Part shown: positions 42,618 through 52,264 of the stretch, in pieces
Layout of the letters: each line of letters starts with the position of its first letter
Numbering within the stretch: the stretch's first letter is position 1
Source of the DNA: an uncultured Ruegeria sp.
Lineage (GTDB): Bacteria > Pseudomonadota > Alphaproteobacteria > Rhodobacterales > Rhodobacteraceae
Reading direction: 5' to 3'
Length of the DNA stretch: 64,000 nt
Assembly (NCBI RefSeq): GCF_947504215.1
Contig: NZ_CANNGO010000001.1
Coordinates: 806,001 to 870,000 of the forward strand
Position numbers and translations under genes: made by a program
Notes under the pieces: generated by a model
What the model saw: only the letters and a program-made list of their open reading frames with translations
The model's database searches: none
Told to the model about the DNA's origin: nothing

Positions 42618-42749
42618 TTGACTGCAAAGCGTCCCCAGCTGGTTTCTATGCACATCCGCACAAAAAGATTTTATCGTCGAAACATGATCTAACGCTCCGC
42701 CCTAAGCAGCAACCAAACATCACGTGATCCCCGCCACTGTTGGTATACA

Positions 42750-42779
42750 TTGATCATTTGTTTCATAATTCGACATAAT
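42750..42779 (+). promoter_or_regulatory. Promoter candidate of the capsule genes
   Basis: TTGATC (42750-42755), 18-bp spacer, CATAAT (42774-42779), in the gap upstream of kpsT. The only good -35/-10 pair I see there. Confidence 0.4.
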
Positions 42780-42845
42780 GTAGCCAACATGAGACACTAG
42801 GAAACACGTTTCATCGCCACCCTACAAGAGCGACAAACAAACGGA

Positions 42846-43523
42846 ATGAGCAGCAGGCCGCGAATGCTAGAATTCGAAAATGTCAGCAAATCCTTCTGGA
42901 CCGGGACAAGCCGCAAGGTGATCCTGGATCAGGTCTCATTCCGGATTGAACTGGGGAAATCTATTGGCATTCTGGCCCCAAACGGGACTGGAAAAACCAC
43001 TCTAATCAATATGATGGCTGGCTTGGAGAAGCCCGATGAAGGAGTGATACGGCGCGAGTGCAGGGTATCGTTCCCGATGGGTTTCACGGGCGGCGTGTCC
43101 GGCAAGATGTCTGCACTCGAAAACGCACGATACATCGCCAAGATCTACGGAATGGACCCCGATTACGTCGAAGCATATTGCAGTTGGCTGTGCGGTCTAG
43201 GAGAGTACTTCAACCAACCGCTTGCGACCTATTCTTCGGGAATGCGCGCAAGGTTTACGTTTTCCCTGATGCTGGCACTGGATTTCGACATGTACCTGAT
43301 TGACGAGGGGATGCCATCAACGACCGACGTTGAGTTCAACAAAAAAGCAGGTGCGATTTTGCAGGAAAGACTGCGTACGACGACCATCGTGATTGTGTCG
43401 CACAGCCCATCGATCCTGGAAAAATTTGCGCAGCAAGCCGCCGTTCTGCTGGACGGGCAGCTCTACATGTTTGAGACCTTGGAAGAGGCAAAGCAGTTAT
43501 ATGACTACGAAACCCAAGGTTAA
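42846..43523 (+). CDS. kpsT: Capsule polysaccharide export ATPase KpsT
   Basis: 225 residues. Walker A LAPNGTGKTTL, signature YSSGMRARFTF and Walker B MYLIDEGM, then VSHSPS, as in KpsT/Wzt-type polysaccharide exporters; the unusual YSSGM signature in place of LSGGQ is typical of this group. The first codons overlap nothing; the end overlaps the next gene by 23 bp. The permease KpsM is not adjacent, so it must be encoded elsewhere. Confidence 0.9.
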   Translation: MSSRPRMLEFENVSKSFWTGTSRKVILDQVSFRIELGKSIGILAPNGTGKTTLINMMAGLEKPDEGVIRRECRVSFPMGFTGGVSGKMSALENARYIAKIYGMDPDYVEAYCSWLCGLGEYFNQPLATYSSGMRARFTFSLMLALDFDMYLIDEGMPSTTDVEFNKKAGAILQERLRTTTIVIVSHSPSILEKFAQQAAVLLDGQLYMFETLEEAKQLYDYETQG

Positions 43524-45084
43524 GAAATACAACTGGCGCCGCAAAGGTCAGGGCGAGGGTACGGCCGATGCGCGGTCGGATGCGATTTCGCGCATCCGCA
43601 ACGCAACACAATCCCCCGCCGCCGTGAACGAACCGCAACCCGGAACAGAGCTGGACGAAATCAAGCGCGAAGGTTTGACGGGCCGTCAACTGCGCATCGC
43701 GCGACGACTGGCCCAGAAAAACGGGTTGGCCGCGACATCAGACTATGACGCTGTACGTTTGTTGCGCAAAAAGGGTATTGATCCGTTTGAGCGCACAAAT
43801 CTGCTTGATCTGGCATCCGTGTCAAAACCCAATGACGACAAGAAGGCCAAGCCGAAAGACAAGATCCAAATTCAATTGCCGCAGACGGTTCGTGAAGGAC
43901 CTCAAAACCTGCCCGGTCCGGAACTGAGCCCGTCTGAGCGCCGCAACTTTGAAATTGGTGAAATTCAAAAAGACATTGCACGGCGGCGGCGGCGCAAACT
44001 GTTCGCGCTTTTTGCACGGTTGGCGGCTTTCGTGATCTTACCGACATTTGTCGTTGGCTACTATTTCTACCGTGTAGCGACGCCCATGTACGCCAGTGAC
44101 TCGTCTTTTTCGATACTGCAGGCCGATGGCGCGGCGGGCTCGATCGGCGGTTTGCTGTCCGGCACACAATTTGCAACGGCGCAGGATTCCATATCGGTTC
44201 AGGATTTCCTGGAATCCAAAGAGGCCATGCTGCTGCTGGATCGTGACGCTGGTTTTGCCGATGTCTTTAAGCAGGACTGGATCGACCCAATCCAGAGATT
44301 GGAGGCAAATGCGACACTGGAAGACGCGTACAAGCTTTACACTCGGATGATTACGATCGGCTATGATCCAACGGACGGGATCATCCGAATGGAAGTCGCG
44401 GCCCCAGACGCGCAGACATCCACCGAGTTTTCTGAGCGTCTGATCTCTTACGCCGAGGATCGGGTGAATACACTGTCGGGGAAAAAACGCGAAGACCAGA
44501 TGCGCGAAGCCCGTCAGAGTTTTGAGGCGGCACAAGAATCACGCAGGTTGGCGCAAGAAGACTTGATCGAGCTGCAACTTCAGGGCGCCGTTCTGGACCC
44601 GGAAAACGTAATCGCCGGATTGCGTGGCCGTATCAACGAGCTTGAAATCCTCCTGCAAGACAAAGAACTTGAGTTAGCCGCTTTGCTCGACAATTTACGG
44701 CCCAACAAGGCCAAGGTCGACGGGGTCAGCGCCGACATTACCCGGTTGGAGAAAGTGCTTGAAGAATTGAACGCAGAGATGTTGGACGCCTCTGCCGGCG
44801 AAAACTCGCTCGCGCGATTGAGTGTTCGAATCCAGATGGCTCAGGCTGATCTGGTGGCACGGGATATGATGCTGCAAACGGCAATGCAGCAAATGGAAGC
44901 CACCAGAACAGAAGCGAACCGGAAGGTGCGTTATCTGACGGTGTCGGTAAACCCCGTCCCAAGCCAGGAACCCAGTTATCCGCGCAAGTTCGAAAATACG
45001 ATTTTGGCTTTCCTGTTGTTTGCTGGTATCTACCTGATGATCTCGCTTACCGCGTCGGTCCTTCGTGAACAGGTATCCTCGTAA
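43501..45084 (+). CDS. kpsE: Capsule export inner-membrane protein, KpsE-like
   Basis: 527 residues from ATG 43501, overlapping kpsT by 23 bp. Residues 1-165 are a charged cytosolic extension with GLTGRQLRIARRLAQKNGL and DAVRLLRKKGIDPF, seen in Rhodobacteraceae members. Membrane helix 1 is at about 168-188, a Wzz-like periplasmic part with long coiled coils (about 300-470) follows, then PVPSQEPSYPRKFENT and helix 2 at about 499-519. It is the polysaccharide co-polymerase that links the ABC exporter with the outer-membrane channel. In operon with kpsT, kdsA and a phosphohexomutase. Confidence 0.87.
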   Translation: MTTKPKVKKYNWRRKGQGEGTADARSDAISRIRNATQSPAAVNEPQPGTELDEIKREGLTGRQLRIARRLAQKNGLAATSDYDAVRLLRKKGIDPFERTNLLDLASVSKPNDDKKAKPKDKIQIQLPQTVREGPQNLPGPELSPSERRNFEIGEIQKDIARRRRRKLFALFARLAAFVILPTFVVGYYFYRVATPMYASDSSFSILQADGAAGSIGGLLSGTQFATAQDSISVQDFLESKEAMLLLDRDAGFADVFKQDWIDPIQRLEANATLEDAYKLYTRMITIGYDPTDGIIRMEVAAPDAQTSTEFSERLISYAEDRVNTLSGKKREDQMREARQSFEAAQESRRLAQEDLIELQLQGAVLDPENVIAGLRGRINELEILLQDKELELAALLDNLRPNKAKVDGVSADITRLEKVLEELNAEMLDASAGENSLARLSVRIQMAQADLVARDMMLQTAMQQMEATRTEANRKVRYLTVSVNPVPSQEPSYPRKFENTILAFLLFAGIYLMISLTASVLREQVSS

Positions 45085-45089
45085 GACAA

Positions 45090-45923
45090 ATGAAACATGT
45101 AAAAATCTCCGACCTGACGGTCGGCAACGATCTTCCGCTGACCATCATCGCCGGCCCCTGCCAGCTTGAGACAGCAGACCACGCCCAAATGATTGCGGGC
45201 AAAATGAAAGAAGCCTGTGATGCTGCCCGGGCGCGGTATGTATTCAAAGCCTCCTACGACAAGGCCAACCGCACGTCGCTGTCTGGCAAACGCGGCATGG
45301 GGATCGACGGTGGGCTTAAGGTTCTGGACGATATCCGCAAAACAATGGGCATCCCTGTCCTGACCGATGTCCATACCGAAGCACAATGCGCCATCGCGGC
45401 CGAGGCGGTCGACGTTCTGCAAATCCCTGCCTTCCTGTGCCGTCAGACCGATATGCTTCTGGCAGCTGGTGAAACAGGCAAAGCAGTGAACGTAAAAAAG
45501 GGTCAGTTTCTAGCACCGTGGGAGATGCAGAACATCGTCGACAAGGTTGAAAGCACCGGAAATTACAACATCCTGCTGACTGAACGCGGCACGTCGTTCG
45601 GCTACAACACTTTGGTGGCTGATATGCGAGCGCTACCCCAGATGGCTCAAACAGGATACCCGGTCGTTATGGATGCAACCCATTCGGTGCAGCAGCCTGG
45701 TGGGATGGGCGGCTCGTCTGGCGGGCAAAGGGAATTCGCACCGGTCATGGCCCGAGCTGCCGTGTCCCTAGGGGTTGGCGCTGTGTTTATTGAAACCCAT
45801 CAGGACCCGGATACGGCGCCTTCGGATGGTCCTAACATGATCCCGCTGGACCAAATGCCTCAACTTATTGACACATTGATGCGCTTTGATGCGCTGGCCA
45901 AAGCTAATCCTATTCAGATTTAA
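45090..45923 (+). CDS. kdsA: 3-deoxy-8-phosphooctulonate synthase KdsA
   Basis: 277 residues, 5 bp after kpsE. IIAGPCQLE carries Cys24, the metal ligand of the metal-dependent class (E. coli-type enzymes have Asn here). FKASYDKANRTS, DVHTEAQ, QIPAFLCRQTD, NVKKGQFLAPWEM and DATHSVQQPGG are all KdsA signatures. It condenses arabinose 5-phosphate with PEP to Kdo-8-phosphate for LPS and, in this operon, for Kdo-linked capsule. Confidence 0.95.
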   Translation: MKHVKISDLTVGNDLPLTIIAGPCQLETADHAQMIAGKMKEACDAARARYVFKASYDKANRTSLSGKRGMGIDGGLKVLDDIRKTMGIPVLTDVHTEAQCAIAAEAVDVLQIPAFLCRQTDMLLAAGETGKAVNVKKGQFLAPWEMQNIVDKVESTGNYNILLTERGTSFGYNTLVADMRALPQMAQTGYPVVMDATHSVQQPGGMGGSSGGQREFAPVMARAAVSLGVGAVFIETHQDPDTAPSDGPNMIPLDQMPQLIDTLMRFDALAKANPIQI

Positions 45924-45938
45924 CGATTGAGACTTGTC

Positions 45939-47435
45939 ATGACCAAACCGATCCCCGAGGTGACACCAAACACCTGGAGCTTTCTGCGCGACGCGATGAT
46001 CAAACCAACCGGATTCCGGGAGTACGACGCGCGTTGGAAGTATCCAGAAGAGATCAACCTGCCGGGCATGACAGCCCTTGGTGCGGGTCTTGGAACACAG
46101 ATACGCAGGCGAGGCATCGAACCCGTTATCGCTGTTGGCAATGACTATCGCGACTACTCACTGGCCATTAAGAACGCGCTGATCCTCGGGTTGATGCAGG
46201 CTGGCATCAAAGTGATGGACATCGGCCCCGCGCTAAGTCCGATGGCGTATTTCGCGCAGTTTCATCTGGATGTGCCCGCAGTGGCCATGGTCACGGCCAG
46301 CCACAACCCCAACGGTTGGACTGGGGTAAAGATGGGCTTTGAGCGCCCCCTCACCCACGGCCCGGACGAGATGTCGGAACTGCGCGACATCGTCCTGAAC
46401 GGTGAAGGTTCCGGCCACGCCGGCGGATCGTATGAATTCGTTGATGGCGTGAAAGAGGCATATATCGACGATTTGGTCGGCGATTTCAAAATGTCCCGCC
46501 CGCTCAAGGTTGTCTGTGCGACGGGTAATGGGACGGCCTCGGCCTTTGCCCCCGAGATATTCGAGCGGATCGGTGTTGAGATTGTTCCCAGCCACAACGC
46601 CCTAGACTACACCTTCCCTCATTATAATCCAAACCCCGAAGCCATGGAGATGTTGCACGACATGGCTGATTCCGTGAAATCCAGTGGTGCCGATTTTGCG
46701 CTGGGGTTTGACGGAGATGGCGACCGCTGCGGCGTTGTGGATGATCAGGGCGAGGAAATCTTTGCCGACAAGGTCGGCGTCATCATGGCGCGTGATCTGG
46801 CCAAACTTCACCCAGGCTCGACCTTCGTCGCAGATGTGAAATCCACCGGTCTGTTTGCCAGTGATCCCGAATTGCAGGCCCTCGGCGTAAAGGCGGATTA
46901 TTGGAAAACCGGCCACAGCCATATGAAACGGCGGGTGAAGGAAATCGGCGCTCTCGCAGGGTTTGAGAAGTCCGGACACTATTTTCTGGCCGAGCCAATT
47001 GGGCGTGGTTACGACTGCGGGATGCGCGTTGCGGTCGAGATTTGCAAATTGATGGATCGCAATCCGGATCAAAGCATGTCCGATCTGCGCAAAGCACTGC
47101 CCAAGACTTGGTCCACCCCCACGATGTCGCCTTATGCTGCCGACACCAAGAAATATGACATCCTTCAGCGGCTGGTCGACAAGTTGGTCGACAAGGCCGA
47201 CGCGGGTGACAGTTTCGCAGGCCGTGCGATCAAGGAAGTTGTTACGGTCAACGGGGCGCGGGTCATTCTGGACAATGGCAGCTGGGGTCTGGTGCGGGCA
47301 TCGTCAAATACGCCAAATCTGGTTGTGGTTTGCGAAAGCAGCGAAAGCGAAGAAGAAATGCGTGCGATCTTTGCCGATATTGACGCGGTCATCAGAACCG
47401 AACCTGATGTCGGTGACTACGACCAGACGATCTGA
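45939..47435 (+). CDS. Phosphomannomutase/phosphoglucomutase
   Basis: 498 residues from ATG 45939; a TTG 4 codons upstream is less likely. The phosphoserine loop MVTASHNPNGWTGVKMGF, the metal loop GFDGDGDRCGVV, the sugar-binding loop SGHYF and the phosphate-binding end RASSNTPNLVV identify the alpha-D-phosphohexomutase family. It makes mannose 1-phosphate or glucose 1-phosphate for polysaccharide precursors, in agreement with the capsule genes upstream. Confidence 0.92.
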   Translation: MTKPIPEVTPNTWSFLRDAMIKPTGFREYDARWKYPEEINLPGMTALGAGLGTQIRRRGIEPVIAVGNDYRDYSLAIKNALILGLMQAGIKVMDIGPALSPMAYFAQFHLDVPAVAMVTASHNPNGWTGVKMGFERPLTHGPDEMSELRDIVLNGEGSGHAGGSYEFVDGVKEAYIDDLVGDFKMSRPLKVVCATGNGTASAFAPEIFERIGVEIVPSHNALDYTFPHYNPNPEAMEMLHDMADSVKSSGADFALGFDGDGDRCGVVDDQGEEIFADKVGVIMARDLAKLHPGSTFVADVKSTGLFASDPELQALGVKADYWKTGHSHMKRRVKEIGALAGFEKSGHYFLAEPIGRGYDCGMRVAVEICKLMDRNPDQSMSDLRKALPKTWSTPTMSPYAADTKKYDILQRLVDKLVDKADAGDSFAGRAIKEVVTVNGARVILDNGSWGLVRASSNTPNLVVVCESSESEEEMRAIFADIDAVIRTEPDVGDYDQTI

Positions 47436-47440
47436 GTTTC

Positions 47441-47459
47441 GGGGCGCTCAACGCGCCCC
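47441..47459. terminator. Hairpin between convergent phosphomutase and AsmA genes
   Basis: Perfect 7-bp GC-rich stem GGGGCGC / GCGCCCC with a 5-base loop, 6 bp after the phosphomutase stop. No T run. Confidence 0.45.
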
Positions 47460-47479
47460 AACTCTGATGCCGATGCGTT

Positions 47480-49438
47480 TCAATCGGCACCAAAAAGTTT
47501 CAGCAGGCCTTTCTTCGCCTCCTCTTCAAGTTTGTTTTTGACGGCGTCTTCTATCTGGTCGCTATCCGTGATTGTTGTGTTCAACTCATCGCCGACCTTG
47601 TCAAAGACCTTTTGCTTGGCGTCGTCTTCCAGTTCTTTCACCTTCACATCCGCCGCAGCCTCGATGACCTTGGTCAGGTCTGGCTTGATCGAAGGATCGC
47701 TCCATGGCCCTACGATGCGAACCGGAACTGAAATCCCCGCGCCCGAGTTCGCGCGCAATGCAACCGGTGTGAACAAATAGTCGATGCTGCGCGCACCCAG
47801 ATCGACGATACCCTCACCATCCGCACGGAAGTTTTTCAGGGTCATCAGCAAATCGTTGTTGGTCAGCACACCGCTGTCCATGACGTAGCTGGCAGTCAAG
47901 CTGTTGAACACTGTTGTGCCGCCCGACCCGGTGCCGCGCCCCATTAAACGGTCAAGATCAAATCCCGAGATCACGCCATTGCCGATCTCTACATTTCCCT
48001 TGCCACTGAGCGAGCGCATGATCTGGTCCTCAGTCTGGCCGACACCCAGAAATTCAAATGCGCCCGCGCCTGTTCCCGAAAGGCGTTCGATCCCGCCCAA
48101 AGTCGTCAGCGCTTGCTGAACATCGATCCCGCTGACCTGCAAGTTTCCCCCAACCGACAGCCCGTTGCGGTTATTGGCGACGACCTGACCGTTCAATTGA
48201 CCGGAAAACAAAGTGGCCGGGTGCATTTGCAGCACCGCCCGCGACCGATCCAGACTCAGCGTGAGGTCACTGGGGCCAAGGGTCATGCCCGGCACCGCGA
48301 TCGACTTGGCCGTAAGCCGAATCTTACCATTGGCCAAGGACAGCGCCGACGCATCAATCCGGTCTTTTGACCATCCTTCATCGACCGCAGGCGCCTGACC
48401 TGACCCTTGTCCAGAACCGCCTTCGCTTTCGGCAAAATTCGACAAATCAAGATTGCCGGCGTCCAGGCGCGCGGTGATCTGAGGTGGATCAGCGATCGTC
48501 ATATCGGCTTCTCCGGTAAACATATTAGCATCCAGCTTCGCCACCATGTCGCGCAATGAAATACGTCCGTCTCGGGTATAGGTCATCTGGCCGGAAACAT
48601 CTGCCGCTCGCCCCAGACCGAATGGAACTGCGACTCCGGATTGGCCAAACGCCGCCAGCATCTTTTCGGTGTCCTTTGTGATAATTTGAACTTTGCCGTC
48701 CATTTCACCAATAAGATTCACGCGCCCATCGAAACCAATTTCGCCACCTGGAGCTTTCAACGCCAAATCCAGCGGGGTCACGGTGCCGGATGCAAAGGCG
48801 GGCAAATCCGGGATCTTCAGATCGACCTGTACTGTACCTCCAGGCACGGCCATATCAGCCTCCATCACCATAGGTGCTGTGACGTCCGGCCAGCTGGCGG
48901 ACAGATTGACCTGGGCAAAGTCCAGTGCAACCGCACCGTTCTCAACATAGACAAGGCGCGCGTTTGTCAGTTCGAGGCCGTCCAGAGTAACCGCACCGGG
49001 CGCTTCTGCCGTGGCAGAGCTTGCCGGGGTAGTCCCCGTAGACGTGGACTGTGCCGGAGCGCTGAGCTCCCAATTGCCGCGCCCATCAGACAGCTCAAGC
49101 CGCAGCACTGGATTGTTGGCGAAAACACGCTTAATCCGCAGGTCACCCTTGATCAAGCCCGCAGCGTCGACGCCAACGGAAAGGCTCTCGGCGCTCAACA
49201 TGGGGTCTGGCCCGGCCCAGCTGGCATTGCCGAATGTCACCGGCCCAGTCTCCATTCCCAGAATGGGCCAGAATGACAGGTTAACATCACCGGAAAGTGT
49301 CAATTCACGCCCGGTCTGGGCCCGAACCTGTTCAGACAGAATCGCGGCCAGCTTGTCGCCCGGCATCAAAAGTAATGCGCCTATGACCAGCCCAAACGCC
49401 ACCACCAGAATAAACAGAATGCGTATCAGCCATTTCAT
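47480..49438 (-). CDS. AsmA-family protein
   Basis: 652 residues from ATG 49438, with GGAGA about 8 bases upstream. N-terminal membrane anchor [22 protein letters not shown], then the AsmA start [32 protein letters not shown] (split), and a C-terminal AsmA_2 region with [35 protein letters not shown]. AsmA-like proteins span the periplasm and transport or organise phospholipids for the outer membrane. Divergent from rimO with 96 bp between. Confidence 0.88.
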   Translation of the reverse strand: MKWLIRILFILVVAFGLVIGALLLMPGDKLAAILSEQVRAQTGRELTLSGDVNLSFWPILGMETGPVTFGNASWAGPDPMLSAESLSVGVDAAGLIKGDLRIKRVFANNPVLRLELSDGRGNWELSAPAQSTSTGTTPASSATAEAPGAVTLDGLELTNARLVYVENGAVALDFAQVNLSASWPDVTAPMVMEADMAVPGGTVQVDLKIPDLPAFASGTVTPLDLALKAPGGEIGFDGRVNLIGEMDGKVQIITKDTEKMLAAFGQSGVAVPFGLGRAADVSGQMTYTRDGRISLRDMVAKLDANMFTGEADMTIADPPQITARLDAGNLDLSNFAESEGGSGQGSGQAPAVDEGWSKDRIDASALSLANGKIRLTAKSIAVPGMTLGPSDLTLSLDRSRAVLQMHPATLFSGQLNGQVVANNRNGLSVGGNLQVSGIDVQQALTTLGGIERLSGTGAGAFEFLGVGQTEDQIMRSLSGKGNVEIGNGVISGFDLDRLMGRGTGSGGTTVFNSLTASYVMDSGVLTNNDLLMTLKNFRADGEGIVDLGARSIDYLFTPVALRANSGAGISVPVRIVGPWSDPSIKPDLTKVIEAAADVKVKELEDDAKQKVFDKVGDELNTTITDSDQIEDAVKNKLEEEAKKGLLKLFGAD

Positions 49439-49534
49439 TTTCTGCTCTCCGCCTTTTTGGCTTTCCTTCGTTACGATCATTCAAACGACGCGCGGCATTT
49501 GCAAGGGGAAGCTTTCCCCACTATACGCCGCGCA

Positions 49535-50926
49535 ATGACCACGAACCCACCAAACCTCCGCCCCGACCTGGCGCCAGCCGCCCGGATCACCGAGACGCCC
49601 CGCAGCAACCAACCGACAATCGGGATGGTTTCGCTGGGATGCCCAAAGGCTTTGGTCGATAGCGAACGTATCCTGACCCGGCTGCGTGCCGAAGGATATG
49701 GGATTTCGCCCGACTATGCGGGAGCCGATGCCGTGATTGTGAACACGTGCGGGTTCCTCGACAGCGCCAAGGCCGAGTCTCTGGACGCAATTGGCGAAGC
49801 TTTGGTTGAAAACGGCAAGGTCATTGTCACTGGATGTTTGGGGGCCGAACCGAACTATATCCGCGCGCATCATCCGCGCATCATGGCCGTAACCGGGCCC
49901 CATCAATACGAACAGGTTCTGGATGCCGTGCATTCCGCCGTGCCAGCTGACCCAAACCCCTTTGTCGATTTGCTACCCGCCCGCAGCGTTCAGTTGACCC
50001 CACGCCACTACAGCTATCTCAAGATATCCGAGGGCTGTAACCACAAGTGCAAATTCTGCATCATTCCCGACATGCGCGGAAAACTGGCCAGCCGCCCTGC
50101 TCACGCGGTGCTGCGCGAGGCGGAAAAGCTGGTCGACAATGGCGTGCGCGAACTGTTGGTGATTTCCCAAGATACATCGGCCTACGGTTTGGACCGCAAA
50201 TACGATGTGAACCCATGGAAAGACCGCGAGGTTCGTAGCCATATTACTGACCTAGCCCGCGAGTTGGGGCAGCTTGATGCGTGGGTTCGACTGCACTACG
50301 TCTATCCCTACCCGCATGTCCGTGATCTGATCCCGCTGATGGCGGACGCAGGGTGCAACATATTGCCATATCTGGACATCCCGTTCCAGCACGCCCACCC
50401 GGATGTCCTGAGGCGTATGGCCCGACCGGCCGCCGCCGCAAAGACCCTGGAAGAAGTTCAGGCGTGGCGGGGCATTTGCCCCGACATCACACTGCGTTCA
50501 ACCTTCATCGTCGGATACCCGGGGGAGACCGACGATGAATTCCAGACGCTGCTGGATTGGATGGATGAGGCGCAATTGGATCGCGTCGGGTGTTTTCAGT
50601 ATGAAAATGTCGAAGGCGCAAGATCCAAAGATCTGCCGGATCACGTGCCCGCCGAGATCAAGCAAGACCGCTGGGAACGTTTTATGGAAAAAGCCCAGAC
50701 AATTTCCGAAGCCAAACTGCAGGCTAAAGTTGGCCAGACCATAGATGTGATCGTGGATGAAGTCGACGATGAGGCAGCGACTTGCCGGACCAAAGCCGAT
50801 GCACCAGAGATTGATGGGAACCTGTTCATTGATGACAGTTACGAAGACCTCAAACCCGGGGACATTGCGACGGTTGAGGTGGATGAAGCAGGGGAATATG
50901 ACCTCTGGGGTCGTCTAAGGCCCTGA
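49535..50926 (+). CDS. rimO: Ribosomal protein S12 methylthiotransferase RimO
   Basis: 463 residues from ATG 49535. N-terminal UPF0004 domain with three conserved Cys ([26 protein letters not shown]), radical-SAM motif GCNHKCKFC (Cys168, Cys172, Cys175) and C-terminal TRAM domain. It adds a methylthio group to Asp88 of ribosomal protein S12. The long upstream open frame has no ribosome site and overlaps the AsmA promoter region, so it is left out. Confidence 0.95.
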   Translation: MTTNPPNLRPDLAPAARITETPRSNQPTIGMVSLGCPKALVDSERILTRLRAEGYGISPDYAGADAVIVNTCGFLDSAKAESLDAIGEALVENGKVIVTGCLGAEPNYIRAHHPRIMAVTGPHQYEQVLDAVHSAVPADPNPFVDLLPARSVQLTPRHYSYLKISEGCNHKCKFCIIPDMRGKLASRPAHAVLREAEKLVDNGVRELLVISQDTSAYGLDRKYDVNPWKDREVRSHITDLARELGQLDAWVRLHYVYPYPHVRDLIPLMADAGCNILPYLDIPFQHAHPDVLRRMARPAAAAKTLEEVQAWRGICPDITLRSTFIVGYPGETDDEFQTLLDWMDEAQLDRVGCFQYENVEGARSKDLPDHVPAEIKQDRWERFMEKAQTISEAKLQAKVGQTIDVIVDEVDDEAATCRTKADAPEIDGNLFIDDSYEDLKPGDIATVEVDEAGEYDLWGRLRP

Positions 50927-50991
50927 ACTGCCTTTGAGCCTAATCTCGGGTCGGCGTAAATCCGCCCGTTGAACATCTAAGCATAAAGAAA

Positions 50992-51006
50992 CCGCCCTGA
51001 AGGCGG
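50992..51006 (-). terminator. Terminator, distal one behind the lipoprotein gene
   Basis: CCGCC / GGCGG stem with a 5-base loop; on the minus strand it is followed by TTTCTTTA. A classic small intrinsic terminator. A second, longer one lies at 51025. Confidence 0.7.
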
Positions 51007-51024
51007 CACGACGGTCAAAAGAAT

Positions 51025-51053
51025 GCAGACGGCCCCAAATTGGGACCGTCTGC
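51025..51053 (-). terminator. Terminator, proximal one behind the lipoprotein gene
   Basis: 12-bp stem with one mismatch (GCAGACGG... paired with ...CCGTCTGC) and a 5-base loop, 8 bp after the lipoprotein stop; on the minus strand ATTCTTTT follows. Confidence 0.75.
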
Positions 51054-51060
51054 GAATAAT

Positions 51061-51249
51061 TTACTGACCAACTGGGTTACAGACGGTTTGGCCTGCTTCG
51101 GTTGTCGCCAGATCATACCCGCCTGGGCAGCTGGGTGAGCCGGACTTGTCATAGCTGGGCTGGGTGTAAACCGGTGTCGGTTCTTCCTGCTGCGCGCACG
51201 CGGTCAGGATCAGGGCAAATGCGCCAACAGCAGCAAATTTGAGTTTCAT
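51061..51249 (-). CDS. Small lipoprotein
   Basis: 62 residues from ATG 51249, with GAGGA 9 bases upstream; ATG 51255 is also possible. A lipoprotein signal peptide MKLKFAAVGAFALILTAC ends in the lipobox LTAC, then a short mature part AQQEEPTPVYTQPSYD and a C-terminal half with two cysteines (PSCPGGYDL, TVCNPVG) that could form a disulfide. No family known to me. Two terminators follow, which suggests a highly expressed short transcript. Confidence 0.75.
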   Translation of the reverse strand: MKLKFAAVGAFALILTACAQQEEPTPVYTQPSYDKSGSPSCPGGYDLATTEAGQTVCNPVGQ

Positions 51250-51476
51250 GTCCATCAGTCCTCTATTACTTTTCTGATATTGCCCAATTTTTCGGGGCCG
51301 CAACCAGAATACGGGGTGAACGACAATCTGGCAACAGAATCGATCACTTGGCCGTGATCGCTGGCGGAACCACGCTTGGACAGCGGGGATTATCGCAGGA
51401 AAATGCGCGTCGCTGTCTTTTTTGCCTTGTTGCTTTAAACTGATTTGACGACATCAGCCGAAATCGGAGGAGCCAC

Positions 51477-51719
51477 ATGTCTGAACCGCGAATCGTAGCC
51501 CAGAAATCACCATTCCCAGTCGAGGTGACCGAAGGGAAAAGTTATTTTTGGTGTGCATGCGGCCGGTCCAAGCGCCAACCGTTTTGTGATGGATCTCACA
51601 AGGGGACAGATTTGGAACCTGTGAAATACACAGCCGATGCCAGCAAAAAATTGTTCTTCTGCGGATGTAAGCAGACTTCAAAGCCACCGCTTTGCGACGG
51701 GTCCCATTCGGGCCTTTAA
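51477..51719 (+). CDS. Dual CDGSH iron-sulfur protein
   Basis: 80 residues with two complete CDGSH motifs: CACGRSKRQPFCDGSH (about residues 26-41) and CGCKQTSKPPLCDGSH (about 62-77), each with the three Cys and one His that bind a 2Fe-2S cluster in the mitoNEET fold. So this is a monomeric two-cluster protein, as known for bacterial CDGSH proteins. GGAGGAG precedes the ATG. The last 42 bp overlap the end of the opposite-strand four-cysteine gene. Electron transfer or iron-sulfur handling is the expected role. Confidence 0.93.
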   Translation: MSEPRIVAQKSPFPVEVTEGKSYFWCACGRSKRQPFCDGSHKGTDLEPVKYTADASKKLFFCGCKQTSKPPLCDGSHSGL

Positions 51720-51980
51720 CCCACCGTTCAACGCATTCAGAGCACTTGCGTTGGCGCAAAAGTCGGGCACCGCTTCCGCCCATTCCTGTTGCGTCGCCAG
51801 CCAAACCTCGCAGCGCCGACTGCTGGGGCACGTCCGACAACGCGTGATTAACTCAGCGTAGCCTTCAGGCGACAGCTGTCCATCGGCCAAAGCCTCGGTC
51901 AACGAAATACCCACGCAACGGGCGGCAGATCGCGTAAGCCAGAAGTGCTTGTCAATTTCCCCGAGTAGATCTTGCGACAT
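51678..51980 (-). CDS. Four-cysteine small protein, DUF6455-like (copy 1)
   Basis: 100 residues from ATG 51980 (GAGGG 4 bases upstream; start lies inside the next copy by 29 bp). It has the motif CRTCPSSRRC followed by VPDFC, that is C-X2-C-X5-C-X17-C, in a helical protein (HFWLTRSAARCVGISLTEALADGQLSPEGYAEL). The same pattern is in the two genes upstream. I take it as DUF6455-like from memory. The four cysteines suggest a metal or iron-sulfur site. Its 3' end overlaps the CDGSH gene by 42 bp. Confidence 0.7.
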   Translation of the reverse strand: MSQDLLGEIDKHFWLTRSAARCVGISLTEALADGQLSPEGYAELITRCRTCPSSRRCEVWLATQQEWAEAVPDFCANASALNALNGGLKARMGPVAKRWL

Positions 51981-52248
51981 CAGACCCTCGTAACAGTTTG
52001 ACTTGCAACACTGCAAACCGTTCCCGGTTTAGACAATGCGCGGGGACCTTTGCATCAGAGCGGTAACGATCCAACCAATCCGGGCAGTCACGCGCCCACG
52101 CACAACCGCGGCATAACTGGACCATGTCAGCCCAATTGTCTTGGCTCAGGTGCCCATGCTGATGGGCCGACACAATATCTGTTCCGGTTACCTGAGCCAT
52201 TCGCAACACAAGCCGGAGATGGGTCATGATCTCCCCCAATCGCGACAT
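51952..52248 (-). CDS. Four-cysteine small protein, DUF6455-like (copy 2)
   Basis: 98 residues from ATG 52248, with AGGAGAGGG just upstream. Motif CRGCAWARDC followed by VPAHC: C-X2-C-X5-C-X16-C. The N-terminal part (LRLVLRMAQVTGTDIVSAHQHGHLSQDNWADMVQ, split) is analogous to copies 1 and 3. The end overlaps the start of copy 1 by 29 bp, so both are translated from one mRNA. No signal peptide. Confidence 0.7.
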   Translation of the reverse strand: MSRLGEIMTHLRLVLRMAQVTGTDIVSAHQHGHLSQDNWADMVQLCRGCAWARDCPDWLDRYRSDAKVPAHCLNRERFAVLQVKLLRGSDVARSTRGN

Positions 52249-52264
52249 TTAACCCTCTCCTGAG

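Noticed and set aside
43393-43500. Upstream extension of kpsE
   Set aside because: Lies within kpsT and reads as shadow sequence; ATG 43501 begins the family-like N-terminus.
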